The notes beneath the pieces are model-generated. The model saw only the letters and a program-made list of their open reading frames with translations. It did not search any database and was not told the origin of the DNA. Shown in pieces: positions 24,289 to 34,510 of a DNA stretch of 64,000 nt (positions within the stretch are counted from its first letter, which is position 1; each line of letters opens with the position of its first letter). Made by a program: the position numbers and the translations under genes. The stretch comes from Pseudomonadota bacterium (GTDB lineage: Bacteria > Pseudomonadota > Gammaproteobacteria > Burkholderiales > Rhodocyclaceae): assembly GCA_018241685.1 (NCBI GenBank), contig JAFEDJ010000059.1:54169-118168 (forward strand). Reading direction: 5' to 3'.

Positions 24289-26256
24289 ATGAAACCGCTC
24301 CACTGGTGCCTGACGGGCATCGTCGCCAGCGCCGTCCATGCCGCACCGCCGGATCTCGCGCCGCAGCCCTGGCAGGGTCAGGCCGCCAACCTCGCCTCCC
24401 AGCTGATCGGCCACTACCACTACACGCCGGTCGCCCTCGACGACATCCAGTCGGAGCGCATCTTCGCGCGCTACCTCAAGGCCCTCGACCCGGACCGGCT
24501 GTACTTCCTGCAGGCCGACATCAATGGCTGGCAGGCCGCCCGCCACCAGCTCGACGACGCCATCCTCGGCAAGGACCTACGCATCCCCTTCGCCATCTAC
24601 AACCGCTACGCGAGGCGCGCCGACGAGCGCTTTGCCTACGCCCGCAAGCTGCTGGCGGCCGGCTTCGACTTCAACGCCGACGAGACCTATCCGCTGCGCC
24701 GCGACAAAGCCGACTGGGCCCGCTCCACCAGCGAGCTGGACGAACTGTGGCGCAAGCGCGTCAAGAACGACTGGTTGCAGCTGCGCCTCGCCGGCCAGGA
24801 CGACGACACCATCCGCCGCACGCTGGAGCGCCGCTACACGGGCTTCCAGCGCCGCCTTGAAAAGGCCCGCAGCGAAGACGCCTTCCAGCTCTTCATGGGC
24901 GCCTACACCGCCAGCGTCGATCCGCACACGGCCTACCTGGGCGCCCGCGCGGCCGACGACCTGGACATCTCGATGCGTCTGTCCCTGGTGGGCATCGGCG
25001 CGGTGCTGGAGGAAAAGGACGACTACGCGACGATCCGCGAACTCACCCCCGGTGGTCCCGCCGCCGCCTCCGGCCGCCTGCACGTCGGCGACCGCATCGT
25101 CGGCGTCGGCGAGGGCGAACAGGGCCAGATCGAGGACGTGCTGAGCTGGCGCCTCGACGACATCGCCACCAGGGTGCGCGGCAAGGCCGACACCGTGGTA
25201 CGCCTCGACATCCTGCCCGGCGGCACGCAAGGCGGCCAGCCGCAAAGCGTGGCGCTGGTACGCAAGAAGATCAGCCTCGACGACCAGGCTGCCAGCAAGG
25301 CCATCGTCGACACCGCCGAAGGCGGCCGGCCACGGCGCATCGGCGTCATCACGCTGCCCGCCTTCTACCAGGACTTCGAAGCCCGCAACCGCGGCGAAGC
25401 GGGCTTCCGCAGCGCCACCCGCGACGTCGCCCGCCTGCTCGCCGAGCTGCGCGCCGAGCAGGTGGACGGCCTGCTCATCGACCTGCGCGACAACGGCGGC
25501 GGCTCACTCGACGAGGCCGTCGAACTCACCGGCCTGTTCATCGAGACCGGCCCGGTCGTGCAACAGCGCGACGCCCGCGGGCGCAACCAAGTCAGCGGTG
25601 ACAACAACCCGGCCGTTGCCTGGAACGGTCCTCTGGCGGTGCTGATCGACCGCAACTCGGCCTCCGCGTCAGAGATCTTCGCCGCCGCGATCCAGGACTA
25701 CCGGCGCGGCGTCGTCGTCGGCGAGACCAGCTACGGCAAGGGTTCCGTGCAAACCCTGGTGAACCTCGACCGCATGGCCGGCGGTAGCCCCAACGGCGCC
25801 AGCGGCCTCGGCGAACTCAAATTCACCATCCAGCAGTTCTACCGCATCAACGGCAGCACCACCCAGCTGCGCGGCGTGAAACCGGACGTCGTGCTGCCGG
25901 TGCTGCCCGCCCACGCCCAGCCCGGCGAGGCCAGCTTCGACAACGCGCTGCCTTTCCAGCGCATCCGCGCCGCCAACTACGACACCCTCGCCCCCCTCGA
26001 CGACAGCGCCACCGTACTGCAGCAGCGCCATGCCGCACGCGTCGCCGCCAGCCCCGAACTGCAGGCACAGCAGGCTGCGCTGAACGCTTTCGAAGCCCGC
26101 CAGACGCGCACCGAAATCTCCCTGAAGGAAAGCACCCGCCGCACCGAACTGGCCGCCGAAGCGGCACCTCCCCCCCGTCCAGCCGGTCCCGATCTGTTGC
26201 AGGTGGAGGCGGCGCGGGTGCTAGCCGACCGTATCGAGCTACCCCGCCATCCCTGA
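24289..26256 (+). CDS. carboxy-terminal (tail-specific) processing protease, second copy
   Basis: 655 residues. Signal peptide, N-terminal helical domain, PDZ (LSLVGIGAVLEEKDDYATIR), S41 core and a shorter C-terminal region than the copy at 13644. The Ser/Lys dyad is intact: Ser in NSASASEI near residue 457 and Lys in YGKGSVQ near 483. The core motifs match the first copy almost word for word (DRIVGVGEGE, LRDNGGGSL), so this is a paralogue by duplication. A 22-base gap from the glycosyltransferase suggests cotranscription. Role: periplasmic proteolysis from free C-termini; division of labour between the two copies is unknown. Confidence 0.93.
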   Translation: MKPLHWCLTGIVASAVHAAPPDLAPQPWQGQAANLASQLIGHYHYTPVALDDIQSERIFARYLKALDPDRLYFLQADINGWQAARHQLDDAILGKDLRIPFAIYNRYARRADERFAYARKLLAAGFDFNADETYPLRRDKADWARSTSELDELWRKRVKNDWLQLRLAGQDDDTIRRTLERRYTGFQRRLEKARSEDAFQLFMGAYTASVDPHTAYLGARAADDLDISMRLSLVGIGAVLEEKDDYATIRELTPGGPAAASGRLHVGDRIVGVGEGEQGQIEDVLSWRLDDIATRVRGKADTVVRLDILPGGTQGGQPQSVALVRKKISLDDQAASKAIVDTAEGGRPRRIGVITLPAFYQDFEARNRGEAGFRSATRDVARLLAELRAEQVDGLLIDLRDNGGGSLDEAVELTGLFIETGPVVQQRDARGRNQVSGDNNPAVAWNGPLAVLIDRNSASASEIFAAAIQDYRRGVVVGETSYGKGSVQTLVNLDRMAGGSPNGASGLGELKFTIQQFYRINGSTTQLRGVKPDVVLPVLPAHAQPGEASFDNALPFQRIRAANYDTLAPLDDSATVLQQRHAARVAASPELQAQQAALNAFEARQTRTEISLKESTRRTELAAEAAPPPRPAGPDLLQVEAARVLADRIELPRHP

Positions 26257-26272
26257 CACGCCCTGCCCAGGC

Positions 26273-27112
26273 TCACTTGAGACGCCGCCACAGGGTCAGC
26301 GACAGCAGACTCTGGGTCGCCGACTCGGTCACCGGCGAACGGGCCGCATCACCCTGCAGGCGGGCCCGGATCCATTGACCGCTCAAGCGCCAGTCCGCAT
26401 CGAGATGGTATTCGCCGCTGATCGCCAGGCTGGTGTCCTGCTGGCCGGACTGCATCTGCCAGGGGCTGCGGTTGCTGCGCTGGGCGGCCCCCTCGTCAAG
26501 ACCGAAGTAACTCTGCCGGTAAGCCTGATTGGCCCAGGTGCTGCCGAGGGTCAGAGCCAGCGTACCGTGTGCCCCCACCGGCGCACCGACGGTAAGGCCC
26601 ACTTCGCCCAGCAGACCGTCGCTCCTCACCCCCGAACCATAGCGGACACTGCTCTGCACGAGCAGGAACTCATAGGGTGCGTAATTGAGAAAAGCGCCCT
26701 TTTCCAGGCGTGCCCCGATATCCGCAGTGCCGGCCAGCCGCGGGCTGGCGCTGGCCTTGCGCTTCAGCTGTGCCCACAGGCGTGGCCCGAACTGCAGGTC
26801 GTCGCGCCTCGACAGATTCCAGCCGATGCCATTGTCGGTGGACACGAAGGCGCCATTCGCAAAATACAAATCCACACCGGGCAGCAGCACCGTATCGGTC
26901 TTCTTGCCGCCCGGGTAAGCCTGAAACATCCACAGGGAAGGCCCCACCGACAGGGTATAGCCCTGCTCCGGCGGCCGGTCGATGAAGATCGTCCCACCGG
27001 CGGCGAGGCCCGTAGCACTCGCCAACGACGTCAGCACCAGGAACAGCGCCCGGCTGAGACGGGGAAAGCTCGCCGGCCAGGGCGTAGAATGGCGCCCGGA
27101 TCTGACCGGCAA
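26273..27112 (-). CDS. MipA/OmpV-family outer-membrane protein
   Basis: 279 residues if started at the TTG at 27112; no ATG gives a proper signal peptide and no ribosome site is clear, so the start is uncertain. Signal peptide around SRALFLVLTSLASATGLAAG. The mature part is a beta-barrel: GYTLSVGPSLWMFQAYPGGK, VLLPGVDLYFANGAFVSTDN, IGWNLSRRDDLQFGPRLWAQ, and a C-terminal strand ending in LTLWRRLK. This is the MltA-interacting/OmpV pattern. Family members scaffold peptidoglycan enzymes or act as small porins. It runs convergent with the protease (16-base gap) and divergent from the permease at 27125. Confidence 0.8.
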   Translation of the reverse strand: MPVRSGRHSTPWPASFPRLSRALFLVLTSLASATGLAAGGTIFIDRPPEQGYTLSVGPSLWMFQAYPGGKKTDTVLLPGVDLYFANGAFVSTDNGIGWNLSRRDDLQFGPRLWAQLKRKASASPRLAGTADIGARLEKGAFLNYAPYEFLLVQSSVRYGSGVRSDGLLGEVGLTVGAPVGAHGTLALTLGSTWANQAYRQSYFGLDEGAAQRSNRSPWQMQSGQQDTSLAISGEYHLDADWRLSGQWIRARLQGDAARSPVTESATQSLLSLTLWRRLK

Positions 27113-27124
27113 ACGGAATAGAGA

Positions 27125-28129
27125 ATGGAAATACGTCGAAACTGGGTACAAGGGAGTTCCTACATTCTGTCCGCCGGCGGCATCCTGGCGGTCTTGAGTC
27201 TGCACCTGCTGCAGGCCCTGTTTGCCGGCATGCTGGTGTTCCTGCTGGTTCAACTGGCCCAGCCGCTGGTCGGCCGGGTAGTCGCCGGGTCGCGGGGCAA
27301 GCTGGTGGCGACCGCAGTACTGGCGATGCTGATTATCGCCGGCATGGTCGGGCTGGGCCTGTGGATCGCCTCGATGCTGCACGGCGGCGCCGGCCTCGAC
27401 GCGATCTGGACCAAGATGGCCGAGGCCGTCGACAGCGCCAACGACGTGCTGCCGCCGTGGCTGCTCGGCAGTCTACCCAGCAGCGGCCCCGAGTTGAAGG
27501 CCGAAGCGGCACACTGGCTGCGCGAGCATGCGCCGGAGCTCCGCCTGCTCGGCAAGGAAGCCGGCGTCGCCGCCGCACACATCCTGATCGGCATGATCAT
27601 CGGCGCGATGGTGGCGGTGCATGAAATATCGGCACGCAATGAACGGCGCCCCCTCGCCGCGGCCATGCACGAGCGGGTCGGTACCTTCTACAAGGCCTTC
27701 CGCCGGGTCTTCGTGGCTCAGGGCAAGATCGCCGCCATCAACGCCTTCTTCACCGGCCTCTACCTCCTGGCCATCCTGCCGGGGCTGGGCATCCACCTGC
27801 CCTTCGGCAAGACGATGGTGCTGATCACCGCCATCGTCGGCTTGCTGCCGGTGGTCGGCAACCTGATCTCCAACTCCGTCATTGTGATGATCAGCTTCTC
27901 GGTGTCGCCCTACGCGGCGCTGCTGTCGCTGCTGTTCCTGGTCGTACTGCACAAGGCGGAGTACTTCCTCAACGCCCGCATCGTCGGCGGCGAGATCGAC
28001 GCCCGCGCCTGGGAGATCCTGGTCGCGATGGTCTTCATGGAGGCCTTGTTCGGCTTCGGCGGCGTGGCGCTGGCGCCAGTCGTGTACGCCTACATAAAGG
28101 CCGAGCTGAAGGCCACGCGGCTGATCTGA
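27125..28129 (+). CDS. AI-2E family (PerM/YdiK-type) permease
   Basis: 334 residues with about seven predicted helices: ILAVLSLHLLQALFAGMLVF and VATAVLAMLIIAGMVGLGLW at the N-terminus, then a soluble-looking insertion (about 95-150), and a C-terminal group including FTGLYLLAILPGLGIHLPFG and ITAIVGLLPVVGNLISNSVI. The PVVGN-type motif and overall layout are those of the AI-2E/PerM exporter family, whose members move small molecules or Na+/H+. The substrate here cannot be deduced. It is divergent from the MipA/OmpV gene with almost no intergenic space, so promoters overlap coding DNA. Confidence 0.85.
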   Translation: MEIRRNWVQGSSYILSAGGILAVLSLHLLQALFAGMLVFLLVQLAQPLVGRVVAGSRGKLVATAVLAMLIIAGMVGLGLWIASMLHGGAGLDAIWTKMAEAVDSANDVLPPWLLGSLPSSGPELKAEAAHWLREHAPELRLLGKEAGVAAAHILIGMIIGAMVAVHEISARNERRPLAAAMHERVGTFYKAFRRVFVAQGKIAAINAFFTGLYLLAILPGLGIHLPFGKTMVLITAIVGLLPVVGNLISNSVIVMISFSVSPYAALLSLLFLVVLHKAEYFLNARIVGGEIDARAWEILVAMVFMEALFGFGGVALAPVVYAYIKAELKATRLI

Positions 28130-28187
28130 GCCCTCGGCAGCGCACCCGGCGGTAGCGATGGCCGGCGCCAGCCGGCACTAAGCGCCT

Positions 28188-29399
28188 TCAGGCTGCCTTC
28201 GGCAATACCGCCTGATGATTACGGAACACCGACACCAGCAGATCGATCTGCTCACGGGTGTGGCCGGCGTTGAGAATGACCCGCAAGCGCCCCTGATTCT
28301 TCGGCACCGCCGGGAACTTGACGCTGTCCACATGCAGCCCGACGCTGCGCAGCAACTGGGACAGCTGGTCGGTCAGCACCTCGTCGCCGATCAGTACCGG
28401 CACGATCGGCGTGGTCGTGGATACCAGCGTGTACGGCAGGCCCTGCATCGACTCGACGAAATAGCGCTTGTTGTCCCACAGGCGTCGACGGCGCTCCGGT
28501 TCGTCCTGGACGATGTCGATGGCCTCGCTGACCGCGAACACCTGGTCCGGCGGCAGCGTGGAAGTGAAGCCGTAGGCCGAGCAGGTCAGACGCAGCAGCT
28601 CGCCGATGTACTTGTCGGTGGCGATGAAGCCGCCGATCGCGCCATAGGCCTTGCTGAGGGTACCCATGCAGATCAGGCGCGGATCGTGGATGCCGAAGTG
28701 TTCGGTGATGCCGCCACCGTTGGCGCCGAGCACACCGGTGCCGTGGGCGTCGTCCACGTACACCATCGCGTCGTAGCGGTCGGCGATGGACAGCAGCTCG
28801 GGCAGCGGCGCGATGTCGCCGTCCTGGCTGAAGACGCCGTCGGTGACGATGATCTTGGTCGTCGCCTCCGACGCCTTCAGCAAGGACTCCAGATGCTCCA
28901 GGTCCAGGTGCCGGAAGGTCAGACGATCGGCCCCGGACAGACGGATACCCTCGCGGATGCTGACGTGGTTGTATTCGTCCGAGAAGAACGCGTAGCTGTG
29001 GCGGCCGCGGGTACGGAAGCCGTACATGCGCGCAAACTGCGCCGTCTTGACCAGTGAGGACAACACGCCGAGGTTGGTCAGGTAGCCGGTGGCGAACAGC
29101 AGGGCCGTATCCTTGCCCTTCATGTCGGCGAGCTTCTGCTCCAGCTGGTCGTAGATTTCGAGGTCGCCGCCGAGCAGACGGGATTCGCAGTTGCCGACAC
29201 CGTATCGCTCCAGCCCTTCCCGCGCCTTGGCGATCATGCGCGGATGGGACGCCAGCCCGAGGTAGTTGTTGGTGCTGAAGGACACGTGATCGCTACCGTC
29301 CATGCGGAAGGCCGGCGACGGCAGCGATTCGACGCGGGGAATGAGATGAACGGCGCCGCGCTCTTCGAGCCAACGGGCTATATCCTGGAATTCTTTCAT
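28188..29399 (-). CDS. PLP-dependent alpha-oxoamine synthase (BioF/KBL/HemA-like)
   Basis: 403 residues. Fold-type I PLP enzyme of the alpha-oxoamine synthase group: STNNYLGLASHPRMIAKARE, RLLGGDLEIYDQLEQKLADM, VYVDDAHGTGVLGANGGG (Asp and His of the cofactor pocket), and MGTLSKAYGAIGGFIATDKY with the Schiff-base Lys. These enzymes condense an acyl-CoA with an amino acid and release CO2. An insertion of about 25 residues (ARMYGFRTRGRHSYAFFSDE) is not typical of BioF or KBL. No biotin or threonine genes are near; instead a hybrid sensor kinase lies directly upstream on the same strand. It could be 2-amino-3-ketobutyrate ligase, a sphingoid-type synthase or a signal synthase. Confidence 0.85.
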   Translation of the reverse strand: MKEFQDIARWLEERGAVHLIPRVESLPSPAFRMDGSDHVSFSTNNYLGLASHPRMIAKAREGLERYGVGNCESRLLGGDLEIYDQLEQKLADMKGKDTALLFATGYLTNLGVLSSLVKTAQFARMYGFRTRGRHSYAFFSDEYNHVSIREGIRLSGADRLTFRHLDLEHLESLLKASEATTKIIVTDGVFSQDGDIAPLPELLSIADRYDAMVYVDDAHGTGVLGANGGGITEHFGIHDPRLICMGTLSKAYGAIGGFIATDKYIGELLRLTCSAYGFTSTLPPDQVFAVSEAIDIVQDEPERRRRLWDNKRYFVESMQGLPYTLVSTTTPIVPVLIGDEVLTDQLSQLLRSVGLHVDSVKFPAVPKNQGRLRVILNAGHTREQIDLLVSVFRNHQAVLPKAA

Positions 29400-29476
29400 G
29401 GGTTCGGACCTGCACGGTGAAGACGGAGTGTCAGAACCTCAAAGGCTAGCGATTCAGACTGGCGCGAGTCTGGCAG

Positions 29477-32400
29477 CTAGCTGTCAACAGACTTGCGTCC
29501 CTCCTCGGCCTGCTCGAGCCACTGCAACAGACTTCCGAGCAGGCGGGCGGGCTCCACCGGCTTGGTGATGAAATCGTCCATGCCGGCCGCCAGGCAGGCG
29601 CGGCGGTCATCCTCGAAGGCGTTGGCGGTCAGGGCGATGATAGGCGTCGTCGCATAGCCGGCCAGCGTCCGCATGTGTTCGGCGGCTTCGATGCCATTCA
29701 TCACCGGCATCTGCATGTCCATCAGGATCAGAGCGTACGGTTGCCGCAGCGCCATGGCGAGCGCCTCCGCGCCGTTGCCGGCCACATCGACGACCAGTCC
29801 GGCCTCCTCGATGAGGGCCTTCACGACCTCCTGGTTGACCAGATCGTCCTCCACCAGCAGCACCCGCGCACCGGAGAAACACTCGCGCAGGCGAGCCTCC
29901 GCCTCCACTGTGACCCGGCCCCAGGGCCGGATGGCACGCTTATCCCCCCTTGGCAGACGCACCGTGAACCAGAAGGTGCTGCCCACGTCGATCTCGCTCG
30001 CCACCCCCATGTCGCCACCCATCATCCGGGCCAGCTGCCGACTGATCGCCAAGCCCAGCCCGGAGCCGCCGTACTTGCGGGTCATCGAACCATCCACCTG
30101 CTCGAAGGTGGCGAACAGGCGCAGCTGATCCTCGGCGGCAATGCCGATGCCCGAATCCCTCACCTCGAAGCGCAACAGCACGTCGGCGGCAGACTCGGCC
30201 GCCACCTGCGCGCTCACGCCGATCCGCCCGGCTGGCGTGAACTTGAGCGCGTTGCCGACCAGGTTGACCAGGATCTGCCCCAGGCGCAGCGGATCGCCGC
30301 GCAGCGGCATCCGGGCCAGTTCCGGCGCCACATCGATAACGAGGGCCAGCCCCTTCTGCTCCGCAGCCCCTTCCATCAGCGTGCGCAGATTGTCGAACAC
30401 GCCCTGCAAGCGGAAATCGACACGGTCGAGGCTCAGGCGATCAGCCTCAATCCGTGAAATGTCGAGGATGTCGTTGATCAGCGCCAGCAGATGCTGGGAC
30501 GCCTGCCGGGCCTTGCTGAGCTGCTCGATCTGGCGCGGATCGGTGGCCCGGTGCAAGGCCATCGCCGTCATGCCCATGATGGCATTCAGCGGCGTGCGCA
30601 GTTCGTGGCTCATCGTCGTCAGGAAGGTGCTCTTCGCCCGGTTGGCCGCCTCGGCAGCTTCCTTGGCGATGGACAGAGCCGCCGTGCGCTCCTCGACGAC
30701 CGACTCCAGGTGGTTGCGATACCGCTCCAGCTCATCCTCGATACGCCGCCTTTCGGTGACGTCCTCCTTGATCTCCAAATAATGGGTGATCTGTCCATCC
30801 TGCTCGCGGATCGGCACGATGGTCGTATTCTCGATATAGACATCGCCACTCTTGCGCCGGTTGATGAACTCGCCACGCCACGGCCGGCCCGCATTCAGCG
30901 CCGCCCACAGTGCATCGTAAGTCGCCCGCGGCGTCTGGCCTGACTTCAGCAGCGCCGGGGTCTGGCCGAGCACCTCGTCACGGCGGTAACCGGAGCTGCG
31001 CACGAAGGCCTCGTTCACGTACTCTATTCGGGTGTCCAGGTCGGTGATGACGACGCTCTCGATGCTCTGCTCGACCGCCATCGACAGCTGGCGGATCTGC
31101 TTCTCTGCCGCCTTCCGCGCCGAGATGTCGATGACCTCCCCGAGCACGCGCCCGTCGGGCAACAGCACGCCGTTGATCTCCACATCGATCAGACGGCCGT
31201 CCTTGTGGCGGGCGACCGCCTCGAAGAACTCGTGACTGCCCGCAGCGTTGCGGCGGAAACGGACCATCACGTGCTCCACCTCGAAGGGGGGAAAGAGGTC
31301 TGCCACATCCATCGCCAACCATTCCTGCTGGTTGTAGCCGAAGCACAATTCGGCCTGCCGGTTGGCGAAAATGAAACGGGCCTGCTGGTTGACCAGCACG
31401 ATCGCATTCGGCGAGAAGGTCAGCGCGATACGCAGGCTCTCCTCGCTCTCCCGCCGGGCGGCCTCGGCGATTCGCCTCTCGGTAATGTCGATCCCCATCT
31501 TGAGGACCAGCGGCGTGCCGTCCGGCCCCACGATGGGGCGGTTGTGGATCGCGTAAATGCGTTGATCAGGGCCAACCCACTCCCATTCACCGCCCTCCTC
31601 TCCCACATTGGGTATCCCGCCACGGCCGAACAGCGCGGCACAGTTGTCCTCATTTCCCTCGCCAAAACGCTTGCGATAGATGGCATTGGCGAACACGACC
31701 TTGTAATCGGAGGTTCGCAACACGACGAAGGCCGGCAAGGTTTCGAGAATGTCGTAGAGCCGCTGACGCTCGCCGCGGATGACGCCATCCGCCCTGTTGC
31801 GGGCCTGCAGCATGCGTTCGAACTGGGCGGACAGGTGACGGATCTCGGCGGGGCCCTCCGACAGCACGATCCCCTCCGAGTCCCCATCGGCGGCCGAATC
31901 CACCGCGGCGACGAGGCCCCGCAAAGCCGTCTGCAATTGCCCGCCGAAGCGCCGGGCCAGCAACAGGCTGGCGACCGTCATGACCGCCACGATCAGCGCA
32001 CTCAAGGCCAGATTCCGGAGCAATTCCCGCTGCAGGATGCTGGCCGGCACGGCGATCGCCACCGAATAGCCCGTCAGCGCCGAGCGGCTGTACGCACCGA
32101 AGACATCCACCCCATCCAGACTCATGCCGTGCACACGCCCCTCCGCCGGCCCATGCAAGCGCTCCATCAGTACGGGCGGAACCGGCTGACCTACGACGCG
32201 CGTGCCATCGTGGCTGCGCGCGGCGATATGGCCGGTGGCATCGTAGATCGACGCCACCCAGCCGTCCGGCAACTGCTGGGCGTTGAGGATACGCCCCAAG
32301 CGTTCAGGGAACAGGACCAGGTTCAGGTCGAACAACACCTGTCCTTCACGGATCACCGGCACATCGATGGTGATCAGGTTCCGCTTGGCCACGGTGCCGA

Positions 32401-32827
32401 CAACCACGTCGGAAATGTAGGGGCTGCGAGTCCCGAAGATCCGGTACACACGGACCATGTTCTTCGTCGTCGGCAGCGGCTGCCCCTCGGGGATCAGGGT
32501 ATTGAGGTACTGCTTGCCGTTCACGTCGGTGACCACCAGCGCATCGGCGAAGTCCGTCTCCGCCAACAGTTGCATGGACTGCCGGCGCAGCGCCGTGTAG
32601 TCACGCCGGTCGAAGGCGTCGTTGCCCGTCGCGAAGCCCTGCAGCACCTTCTGCTTCCCGATGATCTGCTCGTCCACCACCTGGCGCAGCGCCCGCGCCG
32701 TCTGCAGCGCGTTCTCCTGCAGATTGGCTTCCTCGCGCAGGTAGGAGTCCCCCATCAGGACGACCAGTGCAACGATCCCCGGCAGCAGAACCGCGAGAAA
32801 CAGCCAGTGCAACTTGACGGGGCGCAT
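29477..32827 (-). CDS. hybrid sensor histidine kinase with three PAS domains and a receiver
   Basis: 1116 residues from the ATG at 32827; a GTG at 32920 is an alternative. Helix 1 (residues about 7-24), a periplasmic dCache-like sensor (about 25-265), helix 2 (about 267-288), a HAMP-like linker, three PAS domains (about 365-485, 490-610, 615-735), HisKA with the phospho-accepting His in MSHELRTPLNAIMGM (near 739), HATPase with LVGNALKFT, DSGIGI and GSGLGLAISRQLA, then a receiver with Asp in LILMDMQMP near 1036. It senses a periplasmic ligand and passes phosphate to its own receiver and probably to a separate Hpt protein. The alpha-oxoamine synthase starts 78 bases downstream. Confidence 0.92.
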   Translation of the reverse strand: MRPVKLHWLFLAVLLPGIVALVVLMGDSYLREEANLQENALQTARALRQVVDEQIIGKQKVLQGFATGNDAFDRRDYTALRRQSMQLLAETDFADALVVTDVNGKQYLNTLIPEGQPLPTTKNMVRVYRIFGTRSPYISDVVVGTVAKRNLITIDVPVIREGQVLFDLNLVLFPERLGRILNAQQLPDGWVASIYDATGHIAARSHDGTRVVGQPVPPVLMERLHGPAEGRVHGMSLDGVDVFGAYSRSALTGYSVAIAVPASILQRELLRNLALSALIVAVMTVASLLLARRFGGQLQTALRGLVAAVDSAADGDSEGIVLSEGPAEIRHLSAQFERMLQARNRADGVIRGERQRLYDILETLPAFVVLRTSDYKVVFANAIYRKRFGEGNEDNCAALFGRGGIPNVGEEGGEWEWVGPDQRIYAIHNRPIVGPDGTPLVLKMGIDITERRIAEAARRESEESLRIALTFSPNAIVLVNQQARFIFANRQAELCFGYNQQEWLAMDVADLFPPFEVEHVMVRFRRNAAGSHEFFEAVARHKDGRLIDVEINGVLLPDGRVLGEVIDISARKAAEKQIRQLSMAVEQSIESVVITDLDTRIEYVNEAFVRSSGYRRDEVLGQTPALLKSGQTPRATYDALWAALNAGRPWRGEFINRRKSGDVYIENTTIVPIREQDGQITHYLEIKEDVTERRRIEDELERYRNHLESVVEERTAALSIAKEAAEAANRAKSTFLTTMSHELRTPLNAIMGMTAMALHRATDPRQIEQLSKARQASQHLLALINDILDISRIEADRLSLDRVDFRLQGVFDNLRTLMEGAAEQKGLALVIDVAPELARMPLRGDPLRLGQILVNLVGNALKFTPAGRIGVSAQVAAESAADVLLRFEVRDSGIGIAAEDQLRLFATFEQVDGSMTRKYGGSGLGLAISRQLARMMGGDMGVASEIDVGSTFWFTVRLPRGDKRAIRPWGRVTVEAEARLRECFSGARVLLVEDDLVNQEVVKALIEEAGLVVDVAGNGAEALAMALRQPYALILMDMQMPVMNGIEAAEHMRTLAGYATTPIIALTANAFEDDRRACLAAGMDDFITKPVEPARLLGSLLQWLEQAEEGRKSVDS

Positions 32828-32968
32828 GGGCGGCGGGGACGGCGGACCGTGGCGTGGATTTGCGTTGAAAGTTACCGCGATATGAACGCCCAGCCCAATA
32901 CTTTTGCCGCAGAGCCGCACAAATTAATGATTGATGACGGACGGCGAGGCTCTTGCATCTTCCTGCGC

Positions 32969-33004
32969 AAAAAAAGAAAAACGGGGCGGCCGAAGCCGCC
33001 CCGT
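32969..33004 (-). terminator. strong rho-independent terminator after the cytochrome c' gene
   Basis: Perfect 10-bp stem ACGGGGCGGC/GCCGCCCCGT with a four-base loop (TTCG on the transcribed minus strand), followed there by TTTTTCTTTTTTT. It ends the minus-strand group SMP-30, dienelactone hydrolase and cytochrome c', and separates it from the sensor kinase gene. Confidence 0.93.
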
Positions 33005-33071
33005 CACGCGATGTCCGCGCCACAGCCGCCGGTCGGGCGAAAAGGCGGGCCCGGACATCTCCGTCAGCTGC

Positions 33072-33548
33072 TCAGTCCTTCTTGCGGAAGTCGTCGTGGC
33101 AGCCCTTGCAGGTCTGGCCGAGCTTGCCGAAGGCGACCTTGACCGCGCCGGCGTCGCCGGTGGCGGCGACCTTGGCCAGTTCGTTGGCTTCGGTGATGAA
33201 CTTCTTGGCGGCTTCGCCGGCCTTGGCCTGCTCGGTGAACAGCTCGGGCTTGACGCTGGTCTCACGCCAGCCCTTGCCGGTTTCGGTGCCGGCCGGGTAC
33301 AGCGCGCCGAGACCGGAGTTGGCGATGGCGGCGATGGCGTTGGCGGCGCGGATCACTTCGTCCTTGTTGTAGGTGCCGTCCACGCTGGCCTTGATGCGGC
33401 CGTTGTTCCAGGCCAGCACCTGATAGACGGACTGGCGCCACTTGATGACCTGCTCGGGCTTGGGCGCCTGCTGGGCGAAGGCCATGGAGGCTGCCGCGGT
33501 GGTGGTCACGATCAGGGCGGCAAGCAGGGGTTTGACGAACTTCTTCAT
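33072..33548 (-). CDS. cytochrome c' (exported, class II c-type cytochrome)
   Basis: 158 residues. Signal peptide (LLAALIVTTTAAASMAFAQQ), four-helix bundle, and the single haem site CKGCH eleven residues from the C-terminus, followed by DDFRKKD, as in class II cytochromes. The early helix begins PEQVIKWRQSVYQVLAWNNG. Cytochromes c' bind NO and protect against nitrosative stress or act in electron transfer. It is the last gene before the terminator at 32969-33004 and 40 bases after the dienelactone hydrolase gene, on the same strand. Confidence 0.93.
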   Translation of the reverse strand: MKKFVKPLLAALIVTTTAAASMAFAQQAPKPEQVIKWRQSVYQVLAWNNGRIKASVDGTYNKDEVIRAANAIAAIANSGLGALYPAGTETGKGWRETSVKPELFTEQAKAGEAAKKFITEANELAKVAATGDAGAVKVAFGKLGQTCKGCHDDFRKKD

Positions 33549-33588
33549 TGTTTCTCCGTACGGTCTCGGTGATGAGTAAGGTGATGGG

Positions 33589-34479
<891 letters not shown>

Positions 34480-34510
34480 GAAAACCTCCAACAATCGGTA
34501 AAAAGCGGGC

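Noticed and set aside
28130..28187. Hairpin GCCGGC-N4-GCCGGC between the permease and the oxoamine synthase genes
   Set aside because: Six-base GC palindromes are common in this DNA and no T tract follows on either strand, so I did not call a terminator.
31205..33142. 645-codon plus-strand open frame opposite the hybrid sensor kinase
   Set aside because: No domain; spans the promoter and terminator of minus-strand genes; composition matches other shadows.
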